The notes under the pieces were generated by a model, which saw nothing but the letters and a program-made list of their open reading frames with translations, did not search any database and had not been told where the DNA came from. Shown in pieces: positions 1 through 9,047 of a DNA stretch of 63,795 bases (within the stretch, counting starts at the first letter, position 1; each line of letters opens with the position of its first letter). Made by a program: the position numbers and the translations under genes. This DNA comes from an uncultured Chthonomonas sp. (GTDB lineage: Bacteria > Armatimonadota > Chthonomonadetes > Chthonomonadales > CAJBBX01). The stretch spans positions 1 to 63,795 of the forward strand of contig CAISJD010000089.1 of the NCBI GenBank assembly GCA_903885605.1. Direction: 5' to 3'.

Positions 1-66
1 GAAGAGCTCCATGAACTCCCGGAAGAAGGTCTCCAGCAACTGCTTCCACAACTGGTCATGGGGCAT
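1..66 (-). CDS. Partial Rpn/PD-(D/E)XK-like protein, N-terminal 22 residues only
   Basis: The gene reads leftwards from an ATG at 64-66 and leaves the window after 22 codons. The encoded start MPHDQLWKQLLETFF matches the first residues of the complete paralogue at 11249-12241, and the DNA matches 12176-12241 at 62 of 66 positions. The full-length relative belongs to the Rpn/PDDEXK transposase-like nuclease group, so the same family is inferred here. Nothing can be said about whether the rest is intact. Confidence 0.8.
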   Translation of the reverse strand, partial: MPHDQLWKQLLETFFREFMELF

Positions 67-335
67 CGGAACCTCCACGGCAGTAACAGGCTGACACGAT
101 GCGGCCAGTCTACCCGCGCCCGCGGCGCCGTGGCGATGGGAGCCCCGAGCGAAGCGAGATCGGCGCCCTGGGGGGCACGCTCGCGCCTCGTATGGGTGCG
201 CCCTGCAGCTAGCGGGACATCGCCGCACAACGGGAGCGTCGTTGCTGATTGAGGGTGCGGCTCCACGCGGGCCGCGCCCTCATCGTGTATGGGCCTCGGC
301 GCAACCGTCGCCGCCGCCCGTGCGTAGTGGGCTGT

Positions 336-1382
336 ATGGGCCTCATCACTAGCATAAAGGAGCGCCTGGCGCAGCGTCGCGCCCTGCCGGATGCGGTGCG
401 GCCTCTGGGTAAGCGTGTGCCCGTGCGGCAGGTCTACGGCCGCTGGGCGCGGGACGGCGCGTTCGCCGGGGGCGATATGGCCGTCCTCTGCGACCGCCTT
501 TGCGGCACGCCGTTCCGGTGGCGCGAGCGGGTCGCCGCCGCCTGGATGCTGGGACTGGTGCGCGACCCCGAGCAGAGGGCCAGGGCCGAGGCCGCGCTGA
601 TCGAGGCGCTGCACCCCAAGGCGCGCAACGGCTGGGTCAAGGCAACCCGCTGGTCGTTCGTCGGATGCTGCCTCGGCTTCAGTCCGTTCGTGCTGCCGGC
701 GGTCCTGTCGCTCGCCGCGGCGGCGCGGTTCGAGGACCGCGTTCGCCTGATGGCCGCAAGGTCTCTGGCGATGATCGGCGGCCCGGCCTCGGCGCCTGTG
801 CTCTGCGCTGCCGCCTGCGACACCAACCCGACCCTGGCGGAGGCCGCGCGGCTGGCGCTGCCCGTGGCGCTGGACGGCCTGACCGTCGCCGAGTATGGCC
901 TGATGCCGCCGGAGATGACCGATCAGCTCGCATCGCTGCTCAAGGTGACCCCGGATTCGTCGTGGCAGTTCAACTGGGCGGCCAGTCCCACCGGCCCGGG
1001 CCGCTCGGTCCTGCGCCTCTCGGTGCTGCGCGCACTGCAGGCCGTCGGCGCCGGCCGCGCGCTGGAGGCCGTGCGGGCATTCGCGGTGAAGTGCGCCGAC
1101 CCCGAGGAGCAGCAGGCGGCGGCCCAGGCCATCGCCGTGCTGCAGCAGCGCGCCACACTGGAGGCGCAGTCCGCCACGCTGCTCCGCCCGGCGAGCAACC
1201 CCCACAGCCCCGCGGACATCCTGGTACGGCCTGCCGCTCCCGGGGCCTGGGGCGACGCGGCGCTCCTTGTCCGGCCGTCGGAGGCGCCTGAGGGCCAGAA
1301 CGCTGTGGAGGCGTTCACGCAGGCGGAACCCCGACCGACCGCGGAGACGGAAGAGGCGCCGGCGACGCTCTCCGGTTCGTGA
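336..1382 (+). CDS. HEAT-repeat-like alpha-helical protein of unknown function
   Basis: I do not recognise a named family. The 348-residue product is rich in Ala and Leu and contains helical pairs resembling HEAT or Armadillo repeats, for example around WRERVAAAWMLGL, RLMAARSLAMIGG and the Ala-rich helix after the Gly-Pro-Gly turn near residue 230. There is no signal peptide, so it is probably cytosolic and may be a protein-interaction scaffold. The last 70 or so residues are Pro- and Glu-rich and probably disordered. The ATG at 336 begins MGLITSIKERLAQ. An in-frame start at 249 would add an Arg-rich, unlikely leader. No convincing ribosome site is visible, so the start is uncertain. Confidence 0.6.
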   Translation: MGLITSIKERLAQRRALPDAVRPLGKRVPVRQVYGRWARDGAFAGGDMAVLCDRLCGTPFRWRERVAAAWMLGLVRDPEQRARAEAALIEALHPKARNGWVKATRWSFVGCCLGFSPFVLPAVLSLAAAARFEDRVRLMAARSLAMIGGPASAPVLCAAACDTNPTLAEAARLALPVALDGLTVAEYGLMPPEMTDQLASLLKVTPDSSWQFNWAASPTGPGRSVLRLSVLRALQAVGAGRALEAVRAFAVKCADPEEQQAAAQAIAVLQQRATLEAQSATLLRPASNPHSPADILVRPAAPGAWGDAALLVRPSEAPEGQNAVEAFTQAEPRPTAETEEAPATLSGS

Positions 1383-1438
1383 CGCCGGCCTCTGCTATAC
1401 TCAGGCCTCACGGCGCGGCGGGTGCGAGGAGGGCGGGC

Positions 1439-2566
1439 ATGCGTTTCATAGGGGTCTGTTCGGCGCTTCTGGCGGCCCTGGCCGCCTCGGCCACGGCGTC
1501 ACCTTCCACGGGAGCGAGGGGCAAGCGAATGGTTGCTGTGGGTACCTACACCAACGGGCGGGAGCAGGGCATCTTCCTCTTCCGATGGGACGACAAGACC
1601 GGCGCGCTGGAGCCTGCCGGGGCCTTCGGCGGGGTGGAGAACCCCTCGTTCCTGGCCTCATCGCCGGACGGCAAGCGGATCTACGCCGTCTCCGAGACCG
1701 GCACGGGCTCTGTGGCGGCCCTGGCGTGGCAGCCCGACGGCGGCCTGAAGCTGCTCAACAAGCAGGACTCGGCGGGTTCGTACCCCTGCCACCTCTGCAT
1801 CGATAAGGGCGGCAAGCTCGTCATGGCCGCGAACTACGGGTCGGGCACGCTGGTGGCCTTGCCGGTGAACGCCGAGGGGCTGGCGCCGGCTTCCTGCACC
1901 GTGCGGCACGCGGGCAAAGGCCCCAACGCCCTACGGCAGGAGGGGCCACACGCCCACTCCATCAACGTGGACCCCACGGGACGTTACGCGGTCGCCTGCG
2001 ACCTGGGGACCGATCAGATCATCGTCTACAAGCTCGACGCCGCCGCAGGACGCCTGACGCAGCATTCCGTGGCCCAGGCCGCACCCGGAGCCGGGCCGCG
2101 CCACCTCGCGTGGCATCCCGGCGGCAGGATGGCCTTCGTCATCAACGAGCTGGGCAACACGATCTGCTCGTACCGGTGGGACGCCGACGCGGGCACGCTC
2201 ACGCAGCTCGGCTCCGCGCCGACGCTGGCCGCGGACTTCAAGGGGGCCAGCACCACCGCCGAGGTGGTCGTGCATCCCAACGGCCGCTTCGTCTACGGCT
2301 CCAACCGGGGCGAGGACAGCGTGGTGGCCATGCAGGTGGACGCCGGCTCCGGCAAGCTGACGGTGGTGGGGCGCGTGGCTACGGGCGGCAAGACGCCGCG
2401 CAACTTCGTTGTCGACCCAACCGGCAAGTGGATGCTGGCAGCCAACCAGGACTCGAACAGCCTGGTCGTCTTCACGCTCGACGCGGCGACAGGGATGCCG
2501 GCGCCCACAGGCGTCACGGTGGACGTGCCCATGCCCGTCTGCGTCAGGTTCGTCACCGCGCCGTAG
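1439..2566 (+). CDS. Lactonase-family seven-bladed beta-propeller protein, exported
   Basis: The 375-residue product resembles the lactonase family (PF10282), which includes YbhE-type 6-phosphogluconolactonases. Family-like segments are VGTYTNGREQGIF near the mature N-terminus, VENPSFLASSPDGK, GPHAHSINVDPTGRY, GAGPRHLAWHPGGR and TPRNFVVDPTGKW, which recur as propeller blades. A signal peptide of about 20 residues (MRFIGVCSALLAALAASATA) implies secretion, so a cytosolic pentose-phosphate role is unlikely and a secreted lactonase or sugar-binding propeller fits better. The ATG at 1439 is preceded by a strong GAGGAGG. TATACT at 1396-1401 could be a -10 box, but no good -35 was found. Confidence 0.8.
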   Translation: MRFIGVCSALLAALAASATASPSTGARGKRMVAVGTYTNGREQGIFLFRWDDKTGALEPAGAFGGVENPSFLASSPDGKRIYAVSETGTGSVAALAWQPDGGLKLLNKQDSAGSYPCHLCIDKGGKLVMAANYGSGTLVALPVNAEGLAPASCTVRHAGKGPNALRQEGPHAHSINVDPTGRYAVACDLGTDQIIVYKLDAAAGRLTQHSVAQAAPGAGPRHLAWHPGGRMAFVINELGNTICSYRWDADAGTLTQLGSAPTLAADFKGASTTAEVVVHPNGRFVYGSNRGEDSVVAMQVDAGSGKLTVVGRVATGGKTPRNFVVDPTGKWMLAANQDSNSLVVFTLDAATGMPAPTGVTVDVPMPVCVRFVTAP

Positions 2567-2593
2567 AGGCCGGGTGCAGCGGGGAGGCCTCCG

Positions 2594-3628
2594 ATGCGCT
2601 TGCCGTTCCTGGTCGCCGGGTTGCTGGTCGGCTTCGCGGGCGCCGCATCGGGCGCGCCGGAGGGCCTCATCGCCTTCAGTGGCAAGGTTCGCGGCGTGCC
2701 GGTCCACATGGTGACGGCGTCCTCGGAGCGCTACGCCCTGAAGGCCACCGCCGCGTCGGGCAAGGTGGGCGCTACCGCCGAACTGGCCGTGATCGCTCGG
2801 CTGCGGAGCGGCGTCGCCGCGGTGAATGGCTGCTACTTCGACGCCTACAGCAGCTCGCCGGTGAAGCCGCCGTGGCACCACCTCATCCTCGACGGTTCCG
2901 TGGAGCACATCGGCGACGTGGGCACGACGCTGGGCTTCGGGCCGGACGGCTCCTACCGCATGGAACGGCTACGCATCCGCATCTGGGGATCGGTATCGCA
3001 GACCCGCGGGCGACCGGCCCGATGGTGGGCCTACCGCATGAACACGCCGCCCGGATCCAGCGGCGCCACTGTCTACACGAACCGTTACACGCGGCCCACC
3101 ACGCCGGCGGCCGGTTCGCAGGTGGTGGTGGACCACGGCGTCGTGGCGCGCGTCTCCACCGGGCCCGAACGTATACCCGATGACGGCTACGTGATCGTCT
3201 TCACAGGCGGCGAGATGCAGCAGTGGCGCAAGTTCGGCGAGGGCGCGCGCGTGGAGATGGAGATCAGCCACGGCTCCCCGAACGAGGACTTCTGGGTCTC
3301 AGCCACCGACGCCATCGGCTGTGGCCCGCGCCTGGTGGCCGGCGGCCGGGTGGCCTGCGATCCCGGCGCCGAGGGCTTCACCGAGGCGAAGGTGGTGAAC
3401 GGGGCCGGCATGCGCGGCTTCGTGGGCGTGAAGGGCGACGGGGCCCTCATGCTGGGCGTGGTCGGCGGCACGCTTCAGGCTGCGGCGGCGGCCGTGGCGT
3501 CGCTGGGGGCGGTCGATGCCTACTGCACCGACGGCGGGGCCTCGCGGGGCTTCTGGCTCCAGGGCCGCTACGTGGGCGGCAAGCCGGGCAGGCAGATCAG
3601 CAACGCCTGGGTGCTCGTTCCCCGCTGA
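2594..3628 (+). CDS. Phosphodiester glycosidase (NAGPA-like) family protein, exported
   Basis: The 344-residue protein has a clear signal peptide (MRLPFLVAGLLVGFAGAASG) followed by features of the NAGPA/phosphodiester glycosidase family (PF09992). These are an early conserved NGCYFD segment (about residues 77-82), a central GPRLVAGG, and a C-terminal block with DAYCTDGGASRGF. Eukaryotic relatives uncover mannose-6-phosphate. Bacterial members are exported and are thought to act on glycosyl phosphodiesters in cell-wall or capsular polymers. It lies 27 nt downstream of the lactonase gene on the same strand, suggesting an operon. GGGAGG upstream of the ATG supports the start. Confidence 0.8.
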   Translation: MRLPFLVAGLLVGFAGAASGAPEGLIAFSGKVRGVPVHMVTASSERYALKATAASGKVGATAELAVIARLRSGVAAVNGCYFDAYSSSPVKPPWHHLILDGSVEHIGDVGTTLGFGPDGSYRMERLRIRIWGSVSQTRGRPARWWAYRMNTPPGSSGATVYTNRYTRPTTPAAGSQVVVDHGVVARVSTGPERIPDDGYVIVFTGGEMQQWRKFGEGARVEMEISHGSPNEDFWVSATDAIGCGPRLVAGGRVACDPGAEGFTEAKVVNGAGMRGFVGVKGDGALMLGVVGGTLQAAAAAVASLGAVDAYCTDGGASRGFWLQGRYVGGKPGRQISNAWVLVPR

Positions 3629-3631
3629 GGC

Positions 3632-4468
3632 TCAACCGCGGCCCAGCCGCTCCGTGACGGCCTGCCGCACGCGGTCGCCGGCCTCTGCGTCGTCCAGCGC
3701 GGCCACCACGGCGGCGGGCAGGTAGCTCTCCCAGCGGCCGATGTCGAGCCTCCGTTCCGCGCCCACCAGAGGCGTCCCGCGCAGGGGCAGGCCGTCGGCG
3801 GCCATGGCGGCGATGGCGTCCGTGAGGCAGCACTCGCCGTTGGCCTTGGGCTGGATGCGGCGCAGGTAGGGTATGGCTTCCGCGCTCAGGGCCCAGCGCG
3901 CCGCCACGGCCCAGCGGCTGGGCGCGCGATCCGGCTCGGGCTTCTCCACCATGTCCACCACGCGGAAGCTGCCGTCCTCGTCGAAGCCATCGGGATCCGG
4001 CGCCAGGATGCCGTAGTGGCGCACGCGCTCGGGCGGCACGTCCTCGCAGAGCGCTGTGCCCATGGAGCCGTGCGCCGCGTGCGCCGCGGCCAGGCGCGCC
4101 GCCGGACCGCAACCCGGCCCCACGATGCAGTCGCCGAACGCCGCGAGGAAGGGCTCGCCCTCGGCCTGCTCCGCGCCGCAGAGCACCGCATCTCCCAGTC
4201 CGCGCATGACGGGCTGGATGACGTACTCGACCTCCACGCGCCACTCGGAGCCGTCACCGAAGTATCGGCGGATCATCTCCTTGTCCGGCGAGATGACGAG
4301 GAGGATGCGCTCCATGCCCGCGTCGCGCATCTCCTCGACGACGTGCTCAAGCAGCGGCTTGCGGCCGATGGGCAGCATCTCCTTGGGGATCGCCCGGGTG
4401 ATGGGCCGCAGGCGGCTCCCGTGGCCCGCAGCCACGATCACCGCCTGCCGCACGCGCCTGCCGGACAT
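3632..4468 (-). CDS. galU: UTP-glucose-1-phosphate uridylyltransferase
   Basis: The 278-residue product is a GalU-type nucleotidyltransferase making UDP-glucose from UTP and glucose-1-phosphate for glycan synthesis in the cytosol. The N-terminus has the nucleotide-binding signature GHGSRLRPITRAIPKEMLPI, followed by KPLLEHVVEEM. Family-like segments further on are LGDAVLCG, FGDCIVG, VEKPEPD and a C-terminal DIGRWESY. Length matches bacterial GalU (about 280-300). It is the last gene of a minus-strand operon: the SGNH hydrolase stop is 3 nt upstream of its ATG. Other GalU-like sugar-1-phosphate nucleotidyltransferases cannot be excluded. Confidence 0.88.
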   Translation of the reverse strand: MSGRRVRQAVIVAAGHGSRLRPITRAIPKEMLPIGRKPLLEHVVEEMRDAGMERILLVISPDKEMIRRYFGDGSEWRVEVEYVIQPVMRGLGDAVLCGAEQAEGEPFLAAFGDCIVGPGCGPAARLAAAHAAHGSMGTALCEDVPPERVRHYGILAPDPDGFDEDGSFRVVDMVEKPEPDRAPSRWAVAARWALSAEAIPYLRRIQPKANGECCLTDAIAAMAADGLPLRGTPLVGAERRLDIGRWESYLPAAVVAALDDAEAGDRVRQAVTERLGRG

Positions 4469-4471
4469 GGG

Positions 4472-5788
4472 CTAGAAGCTCTCCATCAGCGCCTTGGCGA
4501 ACATGGCGTGGCCGCGGTCGTCGGGGTGGTTCAGCGAGTTAACCTCAAGGGTGATGTAGGGGATGCCCTCCCTCACCAGGTGGCCCCAGCGGAGCGACGT
4601 ATCGGCGATGGCAACCTTGTGCTTGGCGCAGAAGGCGCGGACGCCGGCGACGTAGGGCCGGGGGTCTTCCTCGATGCGGATTGTCTTGGAGCCCATCCAG
4701 TCCTGCCACACATAGTGCGGGGTGATGATGATCCAGTCGGATCCGATCTCCTTGAAGCGCTTCTCGAGGTAGCTGTACTTCTCCTCGACCTGTTGCGGGT
4801 TCATCCAGCCGTCGTTGACGAACTCCATGACGATGAGGTCGGGCCTGCGCTGGATGACGGCCTTCTCGAAGTTGAACTCGCTATCGGTGGGCGCCTGCAG
4901 GAAGCTGTCGCTGTTGCGGCCGCCCCAGCCGGCGGTGGTGAGGGTGATCCGGCTCTTGGGGTACTTGCGGCCGAGCATCTGCACGAAGACGTTCTGGTAG
5001 CGGGTCTCCACGCTGCTGGCCTCGCCGCCTGCGGTGACGCTGTCGCCCCAGGCCAGCACGCTCACCGGCTCGCCGGCGCGGAGCTTGGCCCAGGTGCGCG
5101 GCAGGAGCTTGGCGGCGGGCGGCGCGCCCTTGCGGACGGGCTCGGGATAGGCGGCCTCGATGATGGGATACAGGTTCTCCGCGGTCAGCGCCTCGCAGTC
5201 GCCGGGCACCCAGATGTTGGCGACGACCGCCTCGCCCGCGCCCACGATGGGCGGCTTCGGCGTGGCGTTGTGCGGCTGACCCTTGGCCACCGAGACGGCG
5301 CCCTTGCTGTCGACCACGATAGAGTCGATGCGGAGCAGTCCCACCTCGTAGTCCACCCAGACCGGAGTGCCCGGGGGCAGCGCCTCCATCCTGCCGAAGG
5401 TGCCCCACCGGGGCTCCAGGCCGATGTCGGTTCCCACGCGGAGCCTCTCCCCCGCGCTTCCGGGGCCGCTCTTGAAGACGAGCGTGTCGGCCTTGAGGAG
5501 GTCGGGTCCGGTGGTTTCGCTGGTGATGACGGCCTTCAGCCGGGCGCCGCGCGTCCAGGGCGCCGCGGTGGCGTCGTAGGGCGGCAGGGCGTCGAACTTC
5601 TCGTCGGCGACGACGAGCCGCGACGCCGGGCTGATCGTCAGCGTCACCGGCTTGGCGATGCGCACCACCGCCTTGCCGATCTTGACGCTTCCCGGGCTCA
5701 GGCGCACCTGCCAGGCTCCGGCCAGCGTGAGGGTGGGAGCCGAGGCCTCGGATGAGGGCGGCAGGGCGGCGATCATCGGCACCAGCAT
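4472..5788 (-). CDS. SGNH/GDSL-type hydrolase with N-terminal beta-rich region
   Basis: The 438-residue product has a C-terminal SGNH hydrolase domain. The block I serine lies in AWGDSVTAGG at about residue 249, an Asn-containing block III-like segment is VMEFVNDGW, and the catalytic Asp-His pair is probably in LNHPDDRGH near the C-terminus. Such enzymes are esterases or lipases, often deacetylating sugars. The first 200 residues are beta-rich and unassigned. The ATG at 5788 has AGGAGA six nt upstream; reading further upstream in this frame only shadows the next gene. The N-terminus begins MLVPMIAALPPSSEA, so a signal peptide is possible but weak. The gene sits between the PQQ lipoprotein and galU, probably in one operon. 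Confidence 0.82.
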   Translation of the reverse strand: MLVPMIAALPPSSEASAPTLTLAGAWQVRLSPGSVKIGKAVVRIAKPVTLTISPASRLVVADEKFDALPPYDATAAPWTRGARLKAVITSETTGPDLLKADTLVFKSGPGSAGERLRVGTDIGLEPRWGTFGRMEALPPGTPVWVDYEVGLLRIDSIVVDSKGAVSVAKGQPHNATPKPPIVGAGEAVVANIWVPGDCEALTAENLYPIIEAAYPEPVRKGAPPAAKLLPRTWAKLRAGEPVSVLAWGDSVTAGGEASSVETRYQNVFVQMLGRKYPKSRITLTTAGWGGRNSDSFLQAPTDSEFNFEKAVIQRRPDLIVMEFVNDGWMNPQQVEEKYSYLEKRFKEIGSDWIIITPHYVWQDWMGSKTIRIEEDPRPYVAGVRAFCAKHKVAIADTSLRWGHLVREGIPYITLEVNSLNHPDDRGHAMFAKALMESF

Positions 5789-5817
5789 GGGGGTTCTCCT
5801 GTCGTGTCGCTCCGGGC

Positions 5818-7104
5818 CTACTTCAGGTCCAGGCAGACCAGCTCTTTCTTGTTGCGTACCAGCAGCCGGCCCTGCGCCACGATGGGCGCTGTCCAGGCCT
5901 GTCCGCCCAGTGGCGCGATGCGGCCCAGCTCCTTGTAACCCGCGGGGCTCATGGCCACCTGCACCACGTCGCCGTTGGAGCCGTTCATCACGATGAGCGT
6001 GCCGTCGACGCCCACCAGGCCGCCCCACTCGAAGCCGCTCCGGCTCCAGGCTACACGGCCGTTGGCGCTGTCGATGCAGGCCAGCTCGCCGCGCTCGCCG
6101 GTGCAGTAGAGGAAGCCTCCCGCCAGGATCGGTGTGGTGAAGCGCGATTGCAGGTCCTTGTTCTGCCACCGGACGCTTGCCGAGCCGCCCGAGACGTCGA
6201 GCCGTGCGCCACCGGTGCCGTAGCCGCTGGTGACGATGACGGTGTTGTCCAGCACCCGGGGCGTGGCCGCGTGCACATCGTAGGAGGTCTGCCACGGGTG
6301 GCTCCAGATGGCGCGGCCCGTGTCCGGCGCGATGCCCATGACCTGCTTGGCCGAGAAGACGATGATCTGCTTCTGGCCGTTCAGCGTCGCCACGGTGGGC
6401 GTGGAGTAGCCCGGCCCGTCATCATTGCCGCCGCGCCAGAGGATCTCGCCGGACTTCTTGTCCAGCGCAACCAGGCAGGCGCCGGCCGCGCCTACGGCCG
6501 CCAGCACGCGGTCGCCGTCGATCACAGGCGAGGTGGCGAACTCCCACGTGGGCTTGCGGGCTCCGGCCTCGGCCACCAGGTCCTTGCTCCAAACCAGCGA
6601 TCCGGCGGCGGCGTCGAGGCAGACGACCAGTGCGTTGCGGGTGATGGCGTAGACCTTGCCGCCCGAGACGGCCGGCGTCGACTTGCCGAAGCCGTAGTTT
6701 GAGCCGCCGGAATCGGGCACGGGGGTGGCCCACTTCTGCTTGCCTGTGGCGAGGCTCAGAGCCTTCACGCAGCTCTGGCCGTTCTGCACGTCGAGGATGA
6801 ATACGAGGCCGCCGGCCACGGCAGGCCCGGCGTACCCGTCATCGCCCATGGGCGCGCGCCAGAGCGCCTTCGGGGGCCGCGATGCCCACGCCTTGTTGAT
6901 GCCCTTCTCGCTCGACATGCCCGTGGCGTTCGGGCCGAGGAACTGCGGCCAATCCGCCCCTCCAGAGACGGGCTTGGAGGCGGCCTGCGCCTCACTGGCG
7001 GCAGGCGGCTGAGGCGCGCTGGAAGTGGACTCGGCAGGCCGGCTGCAGCCTGCGGTGATCGCTACGGCTAGAAGGGCGATATTGAAAGACCACGGACGGC
7101 GCAT
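5818..7104 (-). CDS. PQQ-type beta-propeller repeat lipoprotein
   Basis: The 428-residue protein starts with a lipoprotein signal peptide with lipobox ITAGC, so Cys20 should be lipidated. After a low-complexity Ala/Ser linker comes DWPQFLGPNATGMSSEKG, the start typical of quinoprotein-like WD-type propellers, and then repeated blades such as VYAITRNALVVCLDAAAGSL, CLVALDKKSGEILWRG and LACIDSANGRVAW. These domains resemble BamB and PQQ dehydrogenases, but no dehydrogenase residues are evident, so an envelope scaffolding or binding role is more likely than PQQ redox chemistry. It is first in a minus-strand operon with the SGNH hydrolase and galU and is paralogous to the gene at 12314-13561. Confidence 0.85.
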   Translation of the reverse strand: MRRPWSFNIALLAVAITAGCSRPAESTSSAPQPPAASEAQAASKPVSGGADWPQFLGPNATGMSSEKGINKAWASRPPKALWRAPMGDDGYAGPAVAGGLVFILDVQNGQSCVKALSLATGKQKWATPVPDSGGSNYGFGKSTPAVSGGKVYAITRNALVVCLDAAAGSLVWSKDLVAEAGARKPTWEFATSPVIDGDRVLAAVGAAGACLVALDKKSGEILWRGGNDDGPGYSTPTVATLNGQKQIIVFSAKQVMGIAPDTGRAIWSHPWQTSYDVHAATPRVLDNTVIVTSGYGTGGARLDVSGGSASVRWQNKDLQSRFTTPILAGGFLYCTGERGELACIDSANGRVAWSRSGFEWGGLVGVDGTLIVMNGSNGDVVQVAMSPAGYKELGRIAPLGGQAWTAPIVAQGRLLVRNKKELVCLDLK

Positions 7105-7195
7105 ACGGCACCTCCTGACGCGGGTTTGGCACTCGGCGAAGTTTACCAGACCCGACCGGGCGGAGGGTCACGGACAAACCCGGTTCGTTACCGTC

Positions 7196-7224
7196 TTGGC
7201 ATATTGCCGCGCACAGGGTAGACT
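7196..7224 (+). promoter_or_regulatory. Sigma-70-like promoter for the DUF47-pit operon
   Basis: TTGGCA at 7196-7201 and TAGACT at 7219-7224 are separated by exactly 17 nt and lie 67 nt before the ATG of the DUF47 gene, in the divergent gap with the PQQ lipoprotein. No Pho box was recognised. Confidence 0.55.
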
Positions 7225-7291
7225 CCTTGAGGTCGGGTGCGCGGAGACGAATCACCGAACGCCGGAATCTGAGGTACAGGAGCGGCAGCCA

Positions 7292-7951
7292 ATGGCACGC
7301 GGTGCGGCAGGTGGCATTCAGCGCCTCATGCAGTTCTTCCTTCCCAAGGAAGAGGAGTTCTTCGGCCTGTTCGAGCATATGGCCGAGCGGGCCTATCAGG
7401 GCGCCCTGCTGTTGCAGGAGCTATTCCACGGCGGTCGGTCTGCCGAGGCGCTGCAAGGGCCCATCATGGACCTTGAGCACGAAGTCGATGACCTGAAGCA
7501 TGAGTGCATCAACCGCCTCAACAACACCTTCGTCACGCCCATCATGTTCGATCGCCAGGACATACTCGACCTGGCCGACGAACTGGACAGCGTGGTGGAC
7601 TTCACCCGCGCCGCCGTGGACCGCACAGCCCTCTATAAGGTGACCACGGTGCCGCCGGCCGTCGCGGAGATGTCGGACATCCTGGTCGCCGCCACGTCGG
7701 CCATGCATGCCGCTGCGGGAAGCCTGGCCAAGTTGCGCTCCGCTGAGACGACCTTCGTCGCCGAAGTCAACGCCCTCGAGAACCGGGCCGACAGCGTTCT
7801 GAAGCAGGGACTGGCCGAGCTCTTCGCCAACGAGAAGGACGCGATCACGATCCTCAAGTGGAAGGAGATCCTCGATTACGTCGAGGAGGCCATCGACCAC
7901 TGCGAGGACACCGTCAATACCATCGAGGCCGCCCTGGTGAAGAACTCCTGA
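7292..7951 (+). CDS. DUF47/PhoU-like phosphate transport regulator
   Basis: The 219-residue, all-helical product matches the DUF47 (TIGR00153) family of PhoU-like proteins. Visible features are an early FFLPKEEEFFGLFEHMAE, then EVDDLKHECINRLNNTFVTPI with the DRQDILDLADELDSVVDF helix, and a late EILDYVEEAIDHCEDTVNTIE with acidic residues of the kind that bind metal in PhoU folds. In many bacteria DUF47 genes precede a Pit transporter and are thought to modulate it. Here pit follows 49 nt downstream. The ATG at 7292 has AGGAGCGG at good spacing. A cytosolic location is expected. Confidence 0.88.
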   Translation: MARGAAGGIQRLMQFFLPKEEEFFGLFEHMAERAYQGALLLQELFHGGRSAEALQGPIMDLEHEVDDLKHECINRLNNTFVTPIMFDRQDILDLADELDSVVDFTRAAVDRTALYKVTTVPPAVAEMSDILVAATSAMHAAAGSLAKLRSAETTFVAEVNALENRADSVLKQGLAELFANEKDAITILKWKEILDYVEEAIDHCEDTVNTIEAALVKNS

Positions 7952-8000
7952 CATGGCGGATAGCACCACGCTCGCTAGAGGGGGCCACGGCTAGCCGCCT

Positions 8001-9005
8001 ATGGATACCTGGGTCTGGGTCGTCGTCGTCCTGGCGCTCGCGTTCGAGTACGTTAACGGCTTCCATGATGCCGCCAACGCCATCGCCACTTCCGTCCTAA
8101 CCCGCGCGCTCAGCATCCGCAACGCCGTTCTGCTCTGTGCGCTACTGAACTTCCTCGGCGCCCTGTGCGGCCTCAAGGTCGCCACCACCATGGGCAAGGG
8201 GCTGGTAGACCCCGCCAACATCACGCACCATGTGGTCGTGGCCGCGCTCCTGGGCGCCATCGTCTGGGACCTCATCACGTGGCACTGGGGCCTGCCTACT
8301 AGTTCGACGCATGCCATCGTGGGCGGCATCATCGGCGCGGTGGCAGGCAGTTGCGGCATCCAGCACCTCAAGTGGGCGGGCACCCAGAAGGTCTTCACGG
8401 GGCTGATCCTCTCGCCCGTCGTGGGCATCATCGGCGCCACCGTCCTGATGATCGTCTTCCTCTGGCTCTTCGGAAGGGTCTCGCCGACCAAGGTGAACCG
8501 GCGGTTCCGCCTGATTCAGGTGGCTTCGGCGGGGCTCATGGCCTTCAGCCACGGCAGCAACGACGGACAGAAGTCCATGGGCGTCATCGCCATGGCGCTC
8601 TTCAGCAGCAGCGTGCTGAGTAAGGGAGTTCACGGCTCGGAGTTCCACATCCCGCTCTGGGTGATGATCTCCTGCGCCACGGCCATGGGTCTGGGTAGCG
8701 GCGCCGGCGGCTGGAAGATCATCAAGACCGTGGGCCGCAAGGTGATGGAGCTTCAGCCCATTCACGGTTGCGTGGCCGAGCTCAGCGCCGCGGCGATCAT
8801 CCTGACGGCGTCGCATGTAGGCGCGCCCATCTCCACCACACACACCATCTCATCCACCATCATGGGCGTCGGCATGTCGCGCCGGCTCAGCGCGGTGCGG
8901 TGGAAGGTGGTCGGCAACGTGGTCGGCGCATGGCTTCTCACCCTCCCCGCCTCGGCGGCCATCGCCTACGGATGCGTGAAGGGCCTGCAGTACTTCTTCC
9001 CCTAG
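8001..9005 (+). CDS. pit: Inorganic phosphate transporter, Pit family
   Basis: The 334-residue protein is a PiT-family permease importing phosphate, usually as a metal-phosphate complex with protons or sodium. It has about ten hydrophobic segments and the two duplicated family signatures: GFHDAANAIATSV near the N-terminus and FSHGSNDGQKSMGVIAMAL in the second half. GLPTSSTHAIVGG and GAPISTTHTISSTIMG are the matching internal repeats. Length is typical of the short bacterial type. The upstream DUF47 gene is its usual partner. Confidence 0.93.
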   Translation: MDTWVWVVVVLALAFEYVNGFHDAANAIATSVLTRALSIRNAVLLCALLNFLGALCGLKVATTMGKGLVDPANITHHVVVAALLGAIVWDLITWHWGLPTSSTHAIVGGIIGAVAGSCGIQHLKWAGTQKVFTGLILSPVVGIIGATVLMIVFLWLFGRVSPTKVNRRFRLIQVASAGLMAFSHGSNDGQKSMGVIAMALFSSSVLSKGVHGSEFHIPLWVMISCATAMGLGSGAGGWKIIKTVGRKVMELQPIHGCVAELSAAAIILTASHVGAPISTTHTISSTIMGVGMSRRLSAVRWKVVGNVVGAWLLTLPASAAIAYGCVKGLQYFFP

Positions 9006-9047
9006 CCGCAGCGCCCTTCATGCGCCGTGGCTGATCGGAGCGTGTGC

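Noticed and set aside
5818-7104. PQQ-dependent alcohol or glucose dehydrogenase
   Set aside because: Only generic propeller blades are present; no dehydrogenase signature or heme site was seen.
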